DNA of 64,000 nt. Source: Candidatus Blautia intestinavium (GTDB lineage Bacteria; Bacillota; Clostridia; Lachnospirales; Lachnospiraceae). Location of the stretch: NCBI GenBank assembly GCA_019113745.1, contig DXGV01000016.1, forward strand, positions 1-64,000, read 5' to 3'. A program made the position numbers and the translations under genes. This document shows, piece after piece, positions 42,844 through 52,380 of the stretch (position 1 is its first letter; each line of letters opens with the position of its first letter). A model generated the notes under the pieces. The model did not search any database, was not told the origin of the DNA, and saw only the letters and a program-made list of their open reading frames with translations.

Positions 42844-44595
42844 ATGAAAAAAAATAAAACATTTCACAAAAAGAAGATTTGGGTGATATTTCTCTGCTGC
42901 TCGGCCATGCTGGCAGGGCTGTTCGGCCGTCTGGTCTATCTGATGGGATTCCGTTCCGATTATTATTACGAAAAGGCAGAGGATCTCCATGAAAGGGAAC
43001 GGGATATAAAGGCGGCCAGAGGGGAGATCCTGGACGCAAAAGGAAAAGTTCTGGCAGCCAATAAAACTGTCTGTACGATTTCGGTGATCCACAGCCAGAT
43101 AGAGGAGCCGGAGAAGGTGATCAGTCTTTTGACAGAGAAACTTGGTCTGGAAGAGGAGAGCGTGCAAAAAAAGGTGGAAAAAGTATCTTCTATAGAGAGG
43201 ATCAGGACAAACGTGGAAAAAGAAACAGGAGACGCCATCAGAGAAGCCGGACTGAAAGGAATAAAGGTTGACGAAGATTACAGGAGATATTATCCTTACG
43301 GATCTCTGGCTTCCAGAGTGCTGGGATTTACCGGAGGAGATAATCAGGGGATTATCGGGCTTGAGGTAGAGTATGAGGAAATCCTAAGCGGCGCCCCGGG
43401 AAAAATCCTGACGACTACGGACGCCAGGGGGATTGAGATCGATGAGATCGGAGAAAGCAGGGTAGAACCGGTTTCCGGGGACAATCTGAGAGTCAGTTTG
43501 GACGTTAATATCCAGAAATATGCGCAGCAGGCGGCGATGAAGGTTATGGAAGAAAAACAGGCGGAGAGGGTGTCGATCCTGCTTATGAATCCACAGAACG
43601 GGGAAATCTATGCATGTGTAAACGTTCCGGAGTTCGACCTGAACGATCCCTTTACTCTGAACACCGGAGAGGACGTATCCGGGCTTGACCAGGAAGAAGA
43701 GCAGGATCTCCTGAACCAGATGTGGAGGAATCCCTGTCTGAACGATACCTATGAACCTGGTTCTACTTTTAAGATCGTCACAATGTCTGCCGGGCTGGAG
43801 GAAGGAGTCGTTTCCCCTGACGATACCTTTTACTGCCCCGGATACAAGCTGGTAGACGACCGGCGTATCCACTGCGCCAACAGACGGGGACACGGATCGC
43901 AGACCTTTGTGGAAGGAGCGGAAAATTCCTGCAATCCGGTGTTTATTGAAGTGGGGCTAAGACTTGGCGTGGACCGGTATTATAAATATTTCACACAGTT
44001 TGGCCTGATGAAAAAAACAGGAGTGGATCTTCCGGGAGAAGCGGGAACTATTATGCACAAAAAAGAGAATATGGGAAATGTGGAACTGGCCACCGTAGCT
44101 TTCGGACAGTCTTTTCAGATCACGCCCATCCAGCTTGCCGCCACCGTAAGCTCCCTTATCAACGGCGGGAACCGGATTACGCCTCATTTCGGCGTATCTG
44201 TGGAAACCTCAGACGGAAGCTATGTGAAAAAACTTGAATACCCGGTGGAAACAGAGATCGTTTCAGAGAAAACCTCGGAAACAGTGCGCTATATTCTGGA
44301 AAAAGTAGTCGCGGAGGGTTCGGGGAAAAACGCCGGTATCGAGGGATATTCCATAGGAGGGAAAACAGCTACTTCCCAGACGCTTCCCAGAAGCGCCAAC
44401 CGTTATATTTCTTCTTTTCTCGGCTTTGCCCCTGCTGATGATCCGCAGGTCCTGGCGCTGTGTATCATTCACGATCCCCAGGGCGTGTATTATGGAGGAA
44501 CTATCGCGGCGCCGGTAGTAAGGAGTATTTTTGAAAACGTTCTTCCCTATCTCGGGATAGAAAAGGAAACGGACGCCGGGGAAGACGCCGGATGA
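42844..44595 (+). CDS. Second class B penicillin-binding protein (SpoVD/FtsI type)
   Basis: 583 residues from ATG 42844: one helix (about 12-32), a pedestal domain, and a transpeptidase with STFK (YEPGSTFKIV) and SCN. The third motif reads KTAT (GGKTATSQTL) where most PBPs have KTG(T/S). There is no C-terminal extension, unlike its neighbour. The start lies immediately after a terminator, with only GGGG (in the hairpin) as a possible RBS; in-frame starts within the hairpin are weaker. It may be the sporulation-specific SpoVD, or the vegetative paralogue. Confidence 0.88.
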   Translation: MKKNKTFHKKKIWVIFLCCSAMLAGLFGRLVYLMGFRSDYYYEKAEDLHERERDIKAARGEILDAKGKVLAANKTVCTISVIHSQIEEPEKVISLLTEKLGLEEESVQKKVEKVSSIERIRTNVEKETGDAIREAGLKGIKVDEDYRRYYPYGSLASRVLGFTGGDNQGIIGLEVEYEEILSGAPGKILTTTDARGIEIDEIGESRVEPVSGDNLRVSLDVNIQKYAQQAAMKVMEEKQAERVSILLMNPQNGEIYACVNVPEFDLNDPFTLNTGEDVSGLDQEEEQDLLNQMWRNPCLNDTYEPGSTFKIVTMSAGLEEGVVSPDDTFYCPGYKLVDDRRIHCANRRGHGSQTFVEGAENSCNPVFIEVGLRLGVDRYYKYFTQFGLMKKTGVDLPGEAGTIMHKKENMGNVELATVAFGQSFQITPIQLAATVSSLINGGNRITPHFGVSVETSDGSYVKKLEYPVETEIVSEKTSETVRYILEKVVAEGSGKNAGIEGYSIGGKTATSQTLPRSANRYISSFLGFAPADDPQVLALCIIHDPQGVYYGGTIAAPVVRSIFENVLPYLGIEKETDAGEDAG

Positions 44596-44663
44596 AAAGC
44601 GGAACGGTTTTTACAGTTTACACCTAACCGTTATCTGAAATTTTCAGGAACATTTGCTTAGGG

Positions 44664-44692
44664 TTGATAAATCCATGGAAAAGCTTTATACT
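44664..44692 (+). promoter_or_regulatory. Internal promoter before mraY
   Basis: TTGATA (44664-44669), a 17-bp spacer, TATACT (44687-44692). It lies in the 139-bp gap after the second PBP gene. Confidence 0.7.
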
Positions 44693-44734
44693 AAAACAGT
44701 ATAAAAAACGAAAGAATAAATAAGAGGTGTGAGG

Positions 44735-45691
44735 ATGGATTTTCAAGTTGTAATTCCGGTGCTGATCTCTTTTGGGATCAGCGTTATTCTGGGCCCTGTG
44801 ATCATCCCCTTTCTGAGAAAACTCAAGATGGGGCAGACAGAACGGGTGGAAGGCGTGCAGTCTCATCTGAAAAAAGCCGGAACCCCCACAATGGGAGGAA
44901 TCATTTTTCTGATCGCAGCGGTAGTGACGGCGCTGTTCTATGTGAAGGATTATCCGAAGGTGATCCCCGTGCTGTTTCTGACCCTTGGATTTGGCATTAT
45001 CGGTTTCCTTGACGATTACCTTAAGGTGGTCCTCAGACGTTCCGACGGGCTGCTTCCCTGGCAGAAATTTCTTCTGCAGATCGTGGTGACGGGCATTTTT
45101 GCTTATTATCTTATCCACTATACGGACATTTCCCTGTCCATGCGGATTCCGTTCTGGCCGGATCATTATCTGAACATGGGCTGGCTGGCGATCCCGGTAT
45201 TATTTTTTGCGGTGATCGGCACTGTAAATGGGGTAAACTTTACGGACGGTCTGGATGGTCTGGCGGCCAGCGTGACTTTGATTGTGGCGGTATTTTTTAC
45301 GGTTGTTTCCATAGGCGTTCAGGGCGGAGTAGAGCCCATGACGGGAGCCGTTGTAGGAGGGCTGATGGGCTTTCTTCTGTTCAACGTATATCCTGCCAAG
45401 ATTTTCATGGGAGATACGGGATCCCTTGCTCTGGGAGGATTTGTGGCAGGAACGGCCTATGTGATGGAAATGCCGCTGTTCATCCTTCTGGTAGGCCTTA
45501 TCTATCTGGTGGAGGTGCTTTCCGTTATAATCCAGGTAAGCTATTTTAAGGCTACCCACGGCAAAAGGATATTTAAAATGGCGCCGATCCATCATCATTT
45601 TGAACTGTGCGGCTGGTCGGAGACGCGGGTAGTTGCGGTATTTTCCGTAATTACAGCAGTGATGTGTCTGATCGCGCTGCTTGCACTGTAA
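44735..45691 (+). CDS. mraY: Phospho-MurNAc-pentapeptide transferase MraY
   Basis: A 318-residue ten-helix membrane enzyme making lipid I on undecaprenyl phosphate. Catalytic segments are FLDDYLK, NGVNFTDGLDGLA, GDTGSLALGG and HHHFELCGW. ATG 44735 has GAGGTG seven bases upstream; GTG 44729 has none. Confidence 0.97.
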   Translation: MDFQVVIPVLISFGISVILGPVIIPFLRKLKMGQTERVEGVQSHLKKAGTPTMGGIIFLIAAVVTALFYVKDYPKVIPVLFLTLGFGIIGFLDDYLKVVLRRSDGLLPWQKFLLQIVVTGIFAYYLIHYTDISLSMRIPFWPDHYLNMGWLAIPVLFFAVIGTVNGVNFTDGLDGLAASVTLIVAVFFTVVSIGVQGGVEPMTGAVVGGLMGFLLFNVYPAKIFMGDTGSLALGGFVAGTAYVMEMPLFILLVGLIYLVEVLSVIIQVSYFKATHGKRIFKMAPIHHHFELCGWSETRVVAVFSVITAVMCLIALLAL

Positions 45692-45767
45692 AAGAAAACA
45701 AACTTCATGGCGGGCGGACCCGGAGCGGGTATCCTGCGAAGAATCGTCATGGCGATAAGGAGGAAAT

Positions 45768-47126
45768 ATGAATCTGTCAGGGAAAAAGGTTCTTGTGTTC
45801 GGTTCCGGAAAGAGCGGGATCGGAGCGGCGGATCTTCTGGGACAGGTAGGAGCCTGTCCTCTGATATACGACGGCAATGCGGAGATTGATAAAGAAGCTG
45901 TGCTACATAAAACAGAGCATGTAAAAGAGATGGAGATTTATGCCGGGGAGCTTCCCGGGGACGTACAGAAAAGCCTTGATCTCGTGGTTTTAAGCCCGGG
46001 AGTGCCTACGGATCTTCCTCTGGTAAAAAGTTTTTATGAGCAGGGACTCCCCGTGTGGGGCGAGGTGGAACTGGCCTATCGGATCGGAAAGGGAAGGGTG
46101 CTGGCGATCACCGGAACCAACGGCAAGACCACGACCACCGCTCTTCTTGGAAAGATCATGAGCGACGCGGAGGACTCGGTGTTTGTGGTGGGCAATATCG
46201 GCACACCCTATACTTCCAAAGCGTTGGAGATGAAGGAAAACTCCATAACAGTGGCGGAGATCAGCAGCTTTCAGTTGGAAACCATCGAAGAATTTGCTCC
46301 GGAGGTCAGCGCGATCCTTAATATAACTGAGGATCATCTGAACCGCCACCATACCATGGAAGAATATATCCGGGTCAAAGAACTGATCGTGAAGAATCAG
46401 AAGCCGGAAAATTACTGTATCCTGAATTATGAGGACGAAGTCCTCCGGGAATTTGGAAAGCATATCGTGCCGAAAACCGTATATTTTTCCAGTGAAAGAA
46501 AACTGGAAGAGGGAATTTATCTGGATGGAGATCAGATCATCCTGAAAACGGACAGGGAGGAGATTTCCGTCGTCCGCACCGGCGAACTGAAACTTCTTGG
46601 AAAGCATAATTTTGAGAATGTGATGGCTGCGGTGGCAATGGCGTATTATGCGGGAGTGTCCATAGAGAATATCCGAAGAAGCATCTGCGAATTTACGGCT
46701 GTGGAACACCGTATCGAGTATGTGACAGAGAAAAACGGCGTGGTTTATTATAACGATTCCAAAGGGACAAACCCCGACGCGGCTATCAAGGGGATCCAGG
46801 CCATGAACCGTCCTACGCTTCTGATCGGAGGAGGGTATGACAAGGGCTCAAGCTATGACGAATGGCTGAATTCTTTTGACGGAAAGGTGCGTTATCTGGT
46901 GCTGATCGGACAGACAAAAGAAAAGATCCGCGACGCTGCAGAGCGCCTGGGCGTCTGCCCCTGCATACTCTGCGGGGATCTGGAAGAGGCGGTGAAGGTC
47001 TGCGCCGAAAAGGCAAATCCGGGGGACGCGGTGCTTCTTTCGCCCGCCTGCGCAAGCTGGGGACAGTTTGACAATTACGAGCAGCGGGGAGATATGTTTA
47101 AGGAATATGTAAGAAATCTGAAATAA
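45768..47126 (+). CDS. murD: UDP-MurNAc-L-alanine:D-glutamate ligase MurD
   Basis: A 452-residue cytosolic ligase adding D-Glu. The ATP site is GTNGKTTTTALLG. EISSFQLETIE, the NDSKGTNPDAAIKG motif and LLSPACASWGQFDNY are MurD signatures. RBS is AAGGAGG. It is followed by a terminator before ftsW. Confidence 0.97.
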   Translation: MNLSGKKVLVFGSGKSGIGAADLLGQVGACPLIYDGNAEIDKEAVLHKTEHVKEMEIYAGELPGDVQKSLDLVVLSPGVPTDLPLVKSFYEQGLPVWGEVELAYRIGKGRVLAITGTNGKTTTTALLGKIMSDAEDSVFVVGNIGTPYTSKALEMKENSITVAEISSFQLETIEEFAPEVSAILNITEDHLNRHHTMEEYIRVKELIVKNQKPENYCILNYEDEVLREFGKHIVPKTVYFSSERKLEEGIYLDGDQIILKTDREEISVVRTGELKLLGKHNFENVMAAVAMAYYAGVSIENIRRSICEFTAVEHRIEYVTEKNGVVYYNDSKGTNPDAAIKGIQAMNRPTLLIGGGYDKGSSYDEWLNSFDGKVRYLVLIGQTKEKIRDAAERLGVCPCILCGDLEEAVKVCAEKANPGDAVLLSPACASWGQFDNYEQRGDMFKEYVRNLK

Positions 47127-47156
47127 CAGATCTGCCGGCGGCTGCAGGCAGGAAAA

Positions 47157-47212
47157 GAAAAGGTTCAAAATCTGTCAGAGCCGAAACGGGGACAGGTTAT
47201 GAACCTTTTTTT
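47157..47212 (+). terminator. Terminator-like hairpin between murD and ftsW
   Basis: AAAAGGTTCA (47158-47167) pairs with TGAACCTTTT (47200-47209), with a TGTC/GACA inner stem, and the T tract runs to 47212. No good promoter is visible before ftsW, so partial readthrough is likely. Confidence 0.75.
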
Positions 47213-47308
47213 GATCCTGCAGAAAACGTCTTTCTGTAAAAAACGGGCATGCATATTTCCGTCAGGTTCCCTCATATGAATGAATAACATAGTGCCGGGA
47301 GGCGGACA

Positions 47309-48400
47309 ATGGAGAAAGGCAGAAAGAACAATACCGGCAAAGTGGATCTGGCTCTTCTGACGCTGGTTCTGCTGCTGGCGGTATTCGGGCTGGCGATTCT
47401 TTTCAGCGCAAGCTCCTACAACGGAAGGGTGCGTTTTCATGATCCGGCTTATTATTTCAAAAAACAGTTGTTTGCTACGGCTCTTGGACTGGCCGCCATG
47501 TACGCGGTGTCCAGAATCGATTATCATCTGTTTGTGAGAACTGCCCCGGCGGCTTATCTTGCCTCCATGATTTTTTCCACTCTTGTTCTTCTGGTAGGCA
47601 GAGAGATCAATGGATCAAAAAGATGGCTGGATCTGGGGCCCCTGTCTTTTCAGCCGTCGGAATTCGCGAAAGTGGCGGTGATCCTTTTTCTGGCATGGCA
47701 GATCGGGAGGACAAAAAGCAGTACCTCCGGGATATGGTTTATGTCGAGGACCATGCTGACGCTTCTTCCCATCGTGGGGCTGGTAGGCTCCAATAACCTC
47801 AGTACCGCTATTATTATTCTGGGGATCGGAGTTCTTCTGATTTTTGTCTCTAATCCCAGATATCTTCCCTTTGTGGGGATGGGGGCGGCCGGGGCCGCTT
47901 TCGTAGCCGTATTTCTGACGGCGGAAAGCTACCGTCTGGAGCGGCTGGCTATCTGGAGGAATCCGGAAAAGTATGAAAAAGGTTTCCAGACGATCCAGGG
48001 CCTTTACGCGATTGGCAGCGGCGGGCTTTTCGGCCGGGGGCTTGGGAGCAGCCTGCAGAAGCTGGGGTTTGTGCCGGAGGCCCAGAATGATATGATCTTT
48101 TCTATTATCTGCGAGGAACTGGGACTTGCGGGAGCCGGAATACTGATTTTTATCTTTGGTCTTCTCATGTGGAGACTGTGCGTGATTGCCATGCACTCGC
48201 GTGATCTGGAAGGAGCCCTGGTAAGCGCTGGAATTATGGGACATATGGCTGTTCAGGTAATCCTGAACATTTCAGTGGTGACAAATACCATACCGAATAC
48301 GGGAATAACCCTGCCTTTTATCAGTTACGGAGGAACGTCGGTGGTATTCCTTCTTGCGGAAATGGGGCTGGCATTAAGCGTCAGCAGTCACAGGAAATAA
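47309..48400 (+). CDS. ftsW: FtsW-type lipid II polymerase (SEDS family)
   Basis: A 363-residue ten-helix SEDS glycosyltransferase acting with a class B PBP at the septum. LFSASSYNGRV, KRWLDLGPLSFQPSEFAKVA and NTIPNTGITLPFISYGGTS are family signatures. The location in the division cluster supports FtsW over RodA or SpoVE, which are similar. Confidence 0.92.
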   Translation: MEKGRKNNTGKVDLALLTLVLLLAVFGLAILFSASSYNGRVRFHDPAYYFKKQLFATALGLAAMYAVSRIDYHLFVRTAPAAYLASMIFSTLVLLVGREINGSKRWLDLGPLSFQPSEFAKVAVILFLAWQIGRTKSSTSGIWFMSRTMLTLLPIVGLVGSNNLSTAIIILGIGVLLIFVSNPRYLPFVGMGAAGAAFVAVFLTAESYRLERLAIWRNPEKYEKGFQTIQGLYAIGSGGLFGRGLGSSLQKLGFVPEAQNDMIFSIICEELGLAGAGILIFIFGLLMWRLCVIAMHSRDLEGALVSAGIMGHMAVQVILNISVVTNTIPNTGITLPFISYGGTSVVFLLAEMGLALSVSSHRK

Positions 48401-48446
48401 AGAAACGCATATGATAAATGTAAGAGCCCCTTTGGGAGTGAACAGC

Positions 48447-49706
48447 ATGGACGAAATTCGGGTCACAGGAGGAAAACCGCTGCGGGGGAGTGTGTCTGTG
48501 CAGGGATCCAAAAATGCGGCGCTGCCCATGATGGCGGCGTCTTTGCTTCACCGGGGCGTCAGCGTACTGAGAGGATGCCCCAAAATCGCAGATGTATACT
48601 GCATGGAAGAAATCCTGAAAGAGCTTGGGGCTTCGACATGGTGGAGGGGAAACGATCTGTACCTGGACTGCGCCGGGGCAGACAGGACGGAAGTGCCCGG
48701 GGATAAAACGGGAAAGATGCGTTCATCGGTGATTCTTCTTGGAGCTATGCTGGGAAGAAACAGGAAGGGGCTTATGGGATATCCGGGCGGCTGTGTGATC
48801 GGCAGAAGGCCCATCGATCTGCACCTGTATGTACTGAAAAAAATGGGGGCGTCCATTGCGGACGGAGAAGGATATATATCTGCTGTCTGCCCCCGCCTTG
48901 CAGGAACAGAAATCCTGTTTCCGAAAAGCAGTGTGGGAGCTACAGAGCAGGGAATCCTGGCCGCCGTTCTGGCAGAGGGGGAAACTGTCCTCTGCCGCTG
49001 CGCCTGCGAGCCGGAGATTGTCTGGCTGTGCCGCTATCTGAAGAAAATGGGGGCAAAGATCCAGGGGGAGGGAAGCAGGGAAATCCGCATCCAGGGCGTG
49101 GAAACGCTGTCCGGCGGAGATATGAAGGTCCCGGCGGACAGAATCGCCGCAGGAACATATCTCTGCGCGGCGGCGGCCACAAGAGGAAAAATCGTCATTG
49201 AGAATCCTCCTGAGGGAGAGCTGGACGCTTTCCTTCAGGTATATCGGAAAATAGGTGGACAATATGAAGGGAAGAGTGGTAAACTAATAGCTGATGGAAG
49301 CGGGGTACGCTTTCCGCTTCCATTTCTGGAAACAGAAGAATACCCGGGTTTTCCCACAGATCTGCAGTCGCCTCTTATGGCGGTGCTGGCAACGATCCCC
49401 GGGGAAAGCCATATACGGGAAAATATATTTGAAGACCGGTTCAAGCTTGCCGGAGAGTTAAATAAAATGGGCGCGTCTGTCGCGGTATCGGGACGCGACG
49501 CCTGGATCAGAGGAAACGCTTCTCTTTCCGGCTGTGAGGTTAAGGCCGAGGAACTGAGAGGAGGGGCTGCTCTGATACTGGCCGCTCTGGCCGCGCAGGG
49601 GAGTACGGTTATCAAAGGCTATTCTTTTGTCCGGCGCGGCTATGAACATATATGCAGGGATTTTGCCGCGCTGGGCGGTATAATAGAAGATACAGGAACG
49701 ACATGA
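48447..49706 (+). CDS. murA: UDP-GlcNAc 1-carboxyvinyltransferase (MurA type)
   Basis: A 419-residue EPSP-synthase-family enzyme for the first committed peptidoglycan step. MDEIRVTGGKPLRG and GSKNAALPMMAASLL open it. PGGCVIGRRPIDLH holds the active-site cysteine targeted by fosfomycin. ATG 48447 (GGGAG upstream) matches the family's start better than ATG 48411. It lies between ftsW and ftsQ, where murG is commonly found. Confidence 0.92.
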   Translation: MDEIRVTGGKPLRGSVSVQGSKNAALPMMAASLLHRGVSVLRGCPKIADVYCMEEILKELGASTWWRGNDLYLDCAGADRTEVPGDKTGKMRSSVILLGAMLGRNRKGLMGYPGGCVIGRRPIDLHLYVLKKMGASIADGEGYISAVCPRLAGTEILFPKSSVGATEQGILAAVLAEGETVLCRCACEPEIVWLCRYLKKMGAKIQGEGSREIRIQGVETLSGGDMKVPADRIAAGTYLCAAAATRGKIVIENPPEGELDAFLQVYRKIGGQYEGKSGKLIADGSGVRFPLPFLETEEYPGFPTDLQSPLMAVLATIPGESHIRENIFEDRFKLAGELNKMGASVAVSGRDAWIRGNASLSGCEVKAEELRGGAALILAALAAQGSTVIKGYSFVRRGYEHICRDFAALGGIIEDTGTT

Positions 49707-49707
49707 T

Positions 49708-51039
49708 ATGAGAACATCCAAATACAGGAAAAAAATAAAGCTCACGGAAAAGCAGAAAAAGATAATCGCAGGCGTGGCGGCAGCGGGAATTCTTGGCGGC
49801 GCTGTTTTTTTCTTTACCTATTTTCATGTGGAAAAGGTGGAAGTCATGGGCAGCGGGCATTATACAGAAGACGAAATAAAAGAAATGATCCTGCGGGGGC
49901 CGATGGCTTCAAACTCCATACTGGCCCCCCTTCTTTATTCAAGGGAAAACGCCGGAGACCTTCCATATGTAGAAGGTTTTACAGTCAGCAGGACGGACAG
50001 AAATACAATCGTGATCAGCGTCAGGGAGAAAAAAGCGGTAGGATGCATTCCTTATCTGGACAGTTATATATATTTTGACAGAAACGGAATTTTTATCGAA
50101 AGCGACAGGGCGCGGGACGAAGCTGTGCCGTTTTTTGACGGTATCCAGGTGGAGCAGGTGGTGAAGGATGAAAAGCTCCCGATTGAGGATACAGTTCTGA
50201 ACACTGCCGTGGCTCTCTCTACGATCTTTGCGAAAAACGATATGATACCGGATCACATACAGTTTGACGACAACAGTGATATCAGTCTTTTGTATGGAGA
50301 TATAACCGTACTTCTGGGAAAAGATGAATACCTGGAAGACAAAATGACCAGGGTGATCGCTATCCTTCCTCAGTTGAGCGGCCAGAAAGGTATCCTTCAC
50401 ATGGAAAATGTGACGAATTCTTCAAAAACCATTACCTTCGAGGCGGAAGTGGAAGAAGTCACGGCTGAAAACTGGACAGGCGGCTACGATGAAAACGGGG
50501 AGTATACAGGAGACGGGGAATATGACGAAAACGGCAGGTATGTAGGCCCCAGACCGATGTCAGCCCTTGATTACGCTCTGGAAAACTGGGTGGGCGGCTA
50601 TGATGAAGAAGGAGACTATACAGGCGCGGGAGAATATGACGCAAATATGAATTATGTAGGACCGGCGCCTACCCAGGAGACGATCGACGCCATGGGAGAC
50701 TGGACGGGCGGCTACAATGAGGAGGGCGGCTTTACAGGAACGGGAGAATACGACCGGGAAGGCAATTATGTGGGACCGAATCCCAACGACGGCTCTTCAG
50801 GAGAGGACGGTTCTGCGGAGGATGATTCCGGGGAGGAATCCGGAGATTATGGCGAAGACTATGATTATGAAGATTCCTACAGCGAAGACTCCTACAGTGA
50901 AGATTATGGTTATGATGACTCCTATGATGAAAACTATGACTATGATTCCGGGGAGGACTATGGTTACGAAGAGTCCTATGACGGGGACTACGGCTACGAA
51001 GAGTCTTATGACGGGGATTACGGCAGCGAAAACTACTGA
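49708..51039 (+). CDS. ftsQ: FtsQ/DivIB-like division protein with repeats and Tyr/Asp tail
   Basis: 443 residues: one helix (about 19-38), a POTRA domain (VEKVEVMGSGHYTEDEIKEM) and a beta domain to about residue 250. Then three copies of a roughly 37-residue repeat follow (cores near 255, 292 and 331, each with GGY(D/N)E-G-TG-GEYD--YVGP) and a tail of about 80 residues made almost only of Asp, Tyr, Ser, Glu and Gly. Ordinary FtsQ/DivIB proteins end near residue 260. It is one base after murA and upstream of ftsZ; no ftsA intervenes. Confidence 0.88.
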   Translation: MRTSKYRKKIKLTEKQKKIIAGVAAAGILGGAVFFFTYFHVEKVEVMGSGHYTEDEIKEMILRGPMASNSILAPLLYSRENAGDLPYVEGFTVSRTDRNTIVISVREKKAVGCIPYLDSYIYFDRNGIFIESDRARDEAVPFFDGIQVEQVVKDEKLPIEDTVLNTAVALSTIFAKNDMIPDHIQFDDNSDISLLYGDITVLLGKDEYLEDKMTRVIAILPQLSGQKGILHMENVTNSSKTITFEAEVEEVTAENWTGGYDENGEYTGDGEYDENGRYVGPRPMSALDYALENWVGGYDEEGDYTGAGEYDANMNYVGPAPTQETIDAMGDWTGGYNEEGGFTGTGEYDREGNYVGPNPNDGSSGEDGSAEDDSGEESGDYGEDYDYEDSYSEDSYSEDYGYDDSYDENYDYDSGEDYGYEESYDGDYGYEESYDGDYGSENY

Positions 51040-51162
51040 CGAAAATTAGTGAAAAAAGTATAAAAAATAAAAATAGTAGTTGATTAATTGAAAAAAAAAA
51101 TATATGATATACTATATGCAGGTATATACGATAACAATCGGGGAAATAAAGGAGGAAGTACA

Positions 51163-52329
51163 TTGTTAGAGATTATGTCAAATGAAGCCGAGTCTTCTGC
51201 CAAGATCATCGTCATTGGCGTAGGCGGAGCTGGAAATAATGCTGTGAACAGAATGGTGGAAGAAACCATCGGAGGAGTAGAGTTTGTAGGCGTCAATACA
51301 GATAAGCAGGCTCTGACTCTGTGTAAAGCTCCAACAGTACTTCAGATTGGCGAGAAGATAACGAAAGGCCTCGGCGCCGGAGCACAGCCGGAGGTTGGCC
51401 AGAAGGCTGCTGAGGAGAGCATAGAAGATGTGAAACAGATCATGGAAGGCGCCGATATGGTGTTTGTCACCTGCGGTATGGGCGGCGGCACCGGAACAGG
51501 AGCGGCTCCCGTAATCGCTGCAGCGGCGAAAGAGATGGGGATCCTGACAGTAGGCGTTGTCACAAAGCCTTTCCGTTTTGAAGCCAAGACCCGTATGAAC
51601 AATGCTCTTGCGGGGATTGAAAATCTGAAGAAAGCAGTGGACACACTGATCGTTATTCCAAATGATAAACTTCTGGAGATCGTAGACCGCCGGACGACTA
51701 TGCCGGAGGCTCTCCGCAAAGCGGATGAAGTGCTTCAGCAGGCAGTACAGGGTATTACGGACCTGATCAACCTTCCGGCTCTCATCAATCTGGACTTTGC
51801 GGATGTTCAGACAGTTATGACAGACAAGGGAATCGCGCATATCGGTATCGGAGAAGCAAGAGGAGACGACAAAGCCATGGAAGCAGTACAGCAGGCGGTA
51901 TCCTCCCCGCTTCTGGAAACAACCATCAAGGGCGCGACCCATGTGATCATCAATATTTCAGGAGATATCTCCCTGATGGATGCAAACGACGCGGCAAGCT
52001 ATGTACAGGAGCTTACAGGAGACGATGCGAATATCATCTTCGGAGCTATGTATGACGATTCTGTGGCGGACTACGCAAGGATCACCGTGATCGCGACAGG
52101 ATTATCCGACGCATCTTCCAAGCCGTCATCTTCTCTTGGAGGAAGAAGCACCTCCCCGTTTTCTGTGAGAAGACCATCAAATACGGCTGGAAGCGGCAAT
52201 ACCCAGAGCGGTCTGAATATGCCTACCTTTACCATGCCGACGATGCATTCCTCTTTCGGAACAAAGGTACCGTCCAGCACAGTACAGAAGAAAGATATCC
52301 AGATACCGGATTTTCTTAAAAACAGATAA
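51163..52329 (+). CDS. ftsZ: Cell division GTPase FtsZ
   Basis: A 388-residue tubulin homologue forming the Z ring. [13 protein letters not shown], the tubulin signature [11 protein letters not shown] and NLDFADV (T7 loop) are intact; the C terminus ends [10 protein letters not shown], the conserved partner-binding peptide. The start is TTG 51163 with AAGGAGG seven bases upstream; ATG 51175 is too far from it. Confidence 0.97.
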   Translation: MLEIMSNEAESSAKIIVIGVGGAGNNAVNRMVEETIGGVEFVGVNTDKQALTLCKAPTVLQIGEKITKGLGAGAQPEVGQKAAEESIEDVKQIMEGADMVFVTCGMGGGTGTGAAPVIAAAAKEMGILTVGVVTKPFRFEAKTRMNNALAGIENLKKAVDTLIVIPNDKLLEIVDRRTTMPEALRKADEVLQQAVQGITDLINLPALINLDFADVQTVMTDKGIAHIGIGEARGDDKAMEAVQQAVSSPLLETTIKGATHVIINISGDISLMDANDAASYVQELTGDDANIIFGAMYDDSVADYARITVIATGLSDASSKPSSSLGGRSTSPFSVRRPSNTAGSGNTQSGLNMPTFTMPTMHSSFGTKVPSSTVQKKDIQIPDFLKNR

Positions 52330-52349
52330 GGAACGAAGATAAAGAAGAA

Positions 52350-52380
52350 GGACGCTGCGTTCGGCAGCGTCCTTTCTTCA
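52350..52380. terminator. Terminator between ftsZ and the DUF1540 gene
   Basis: GGACGCTGC (52350-52358) pairs with GCAGCGTCC (52364-52372) around GTTCG, followed by TTTCTTC. It serves both converging genes. Confidence 0.88.
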
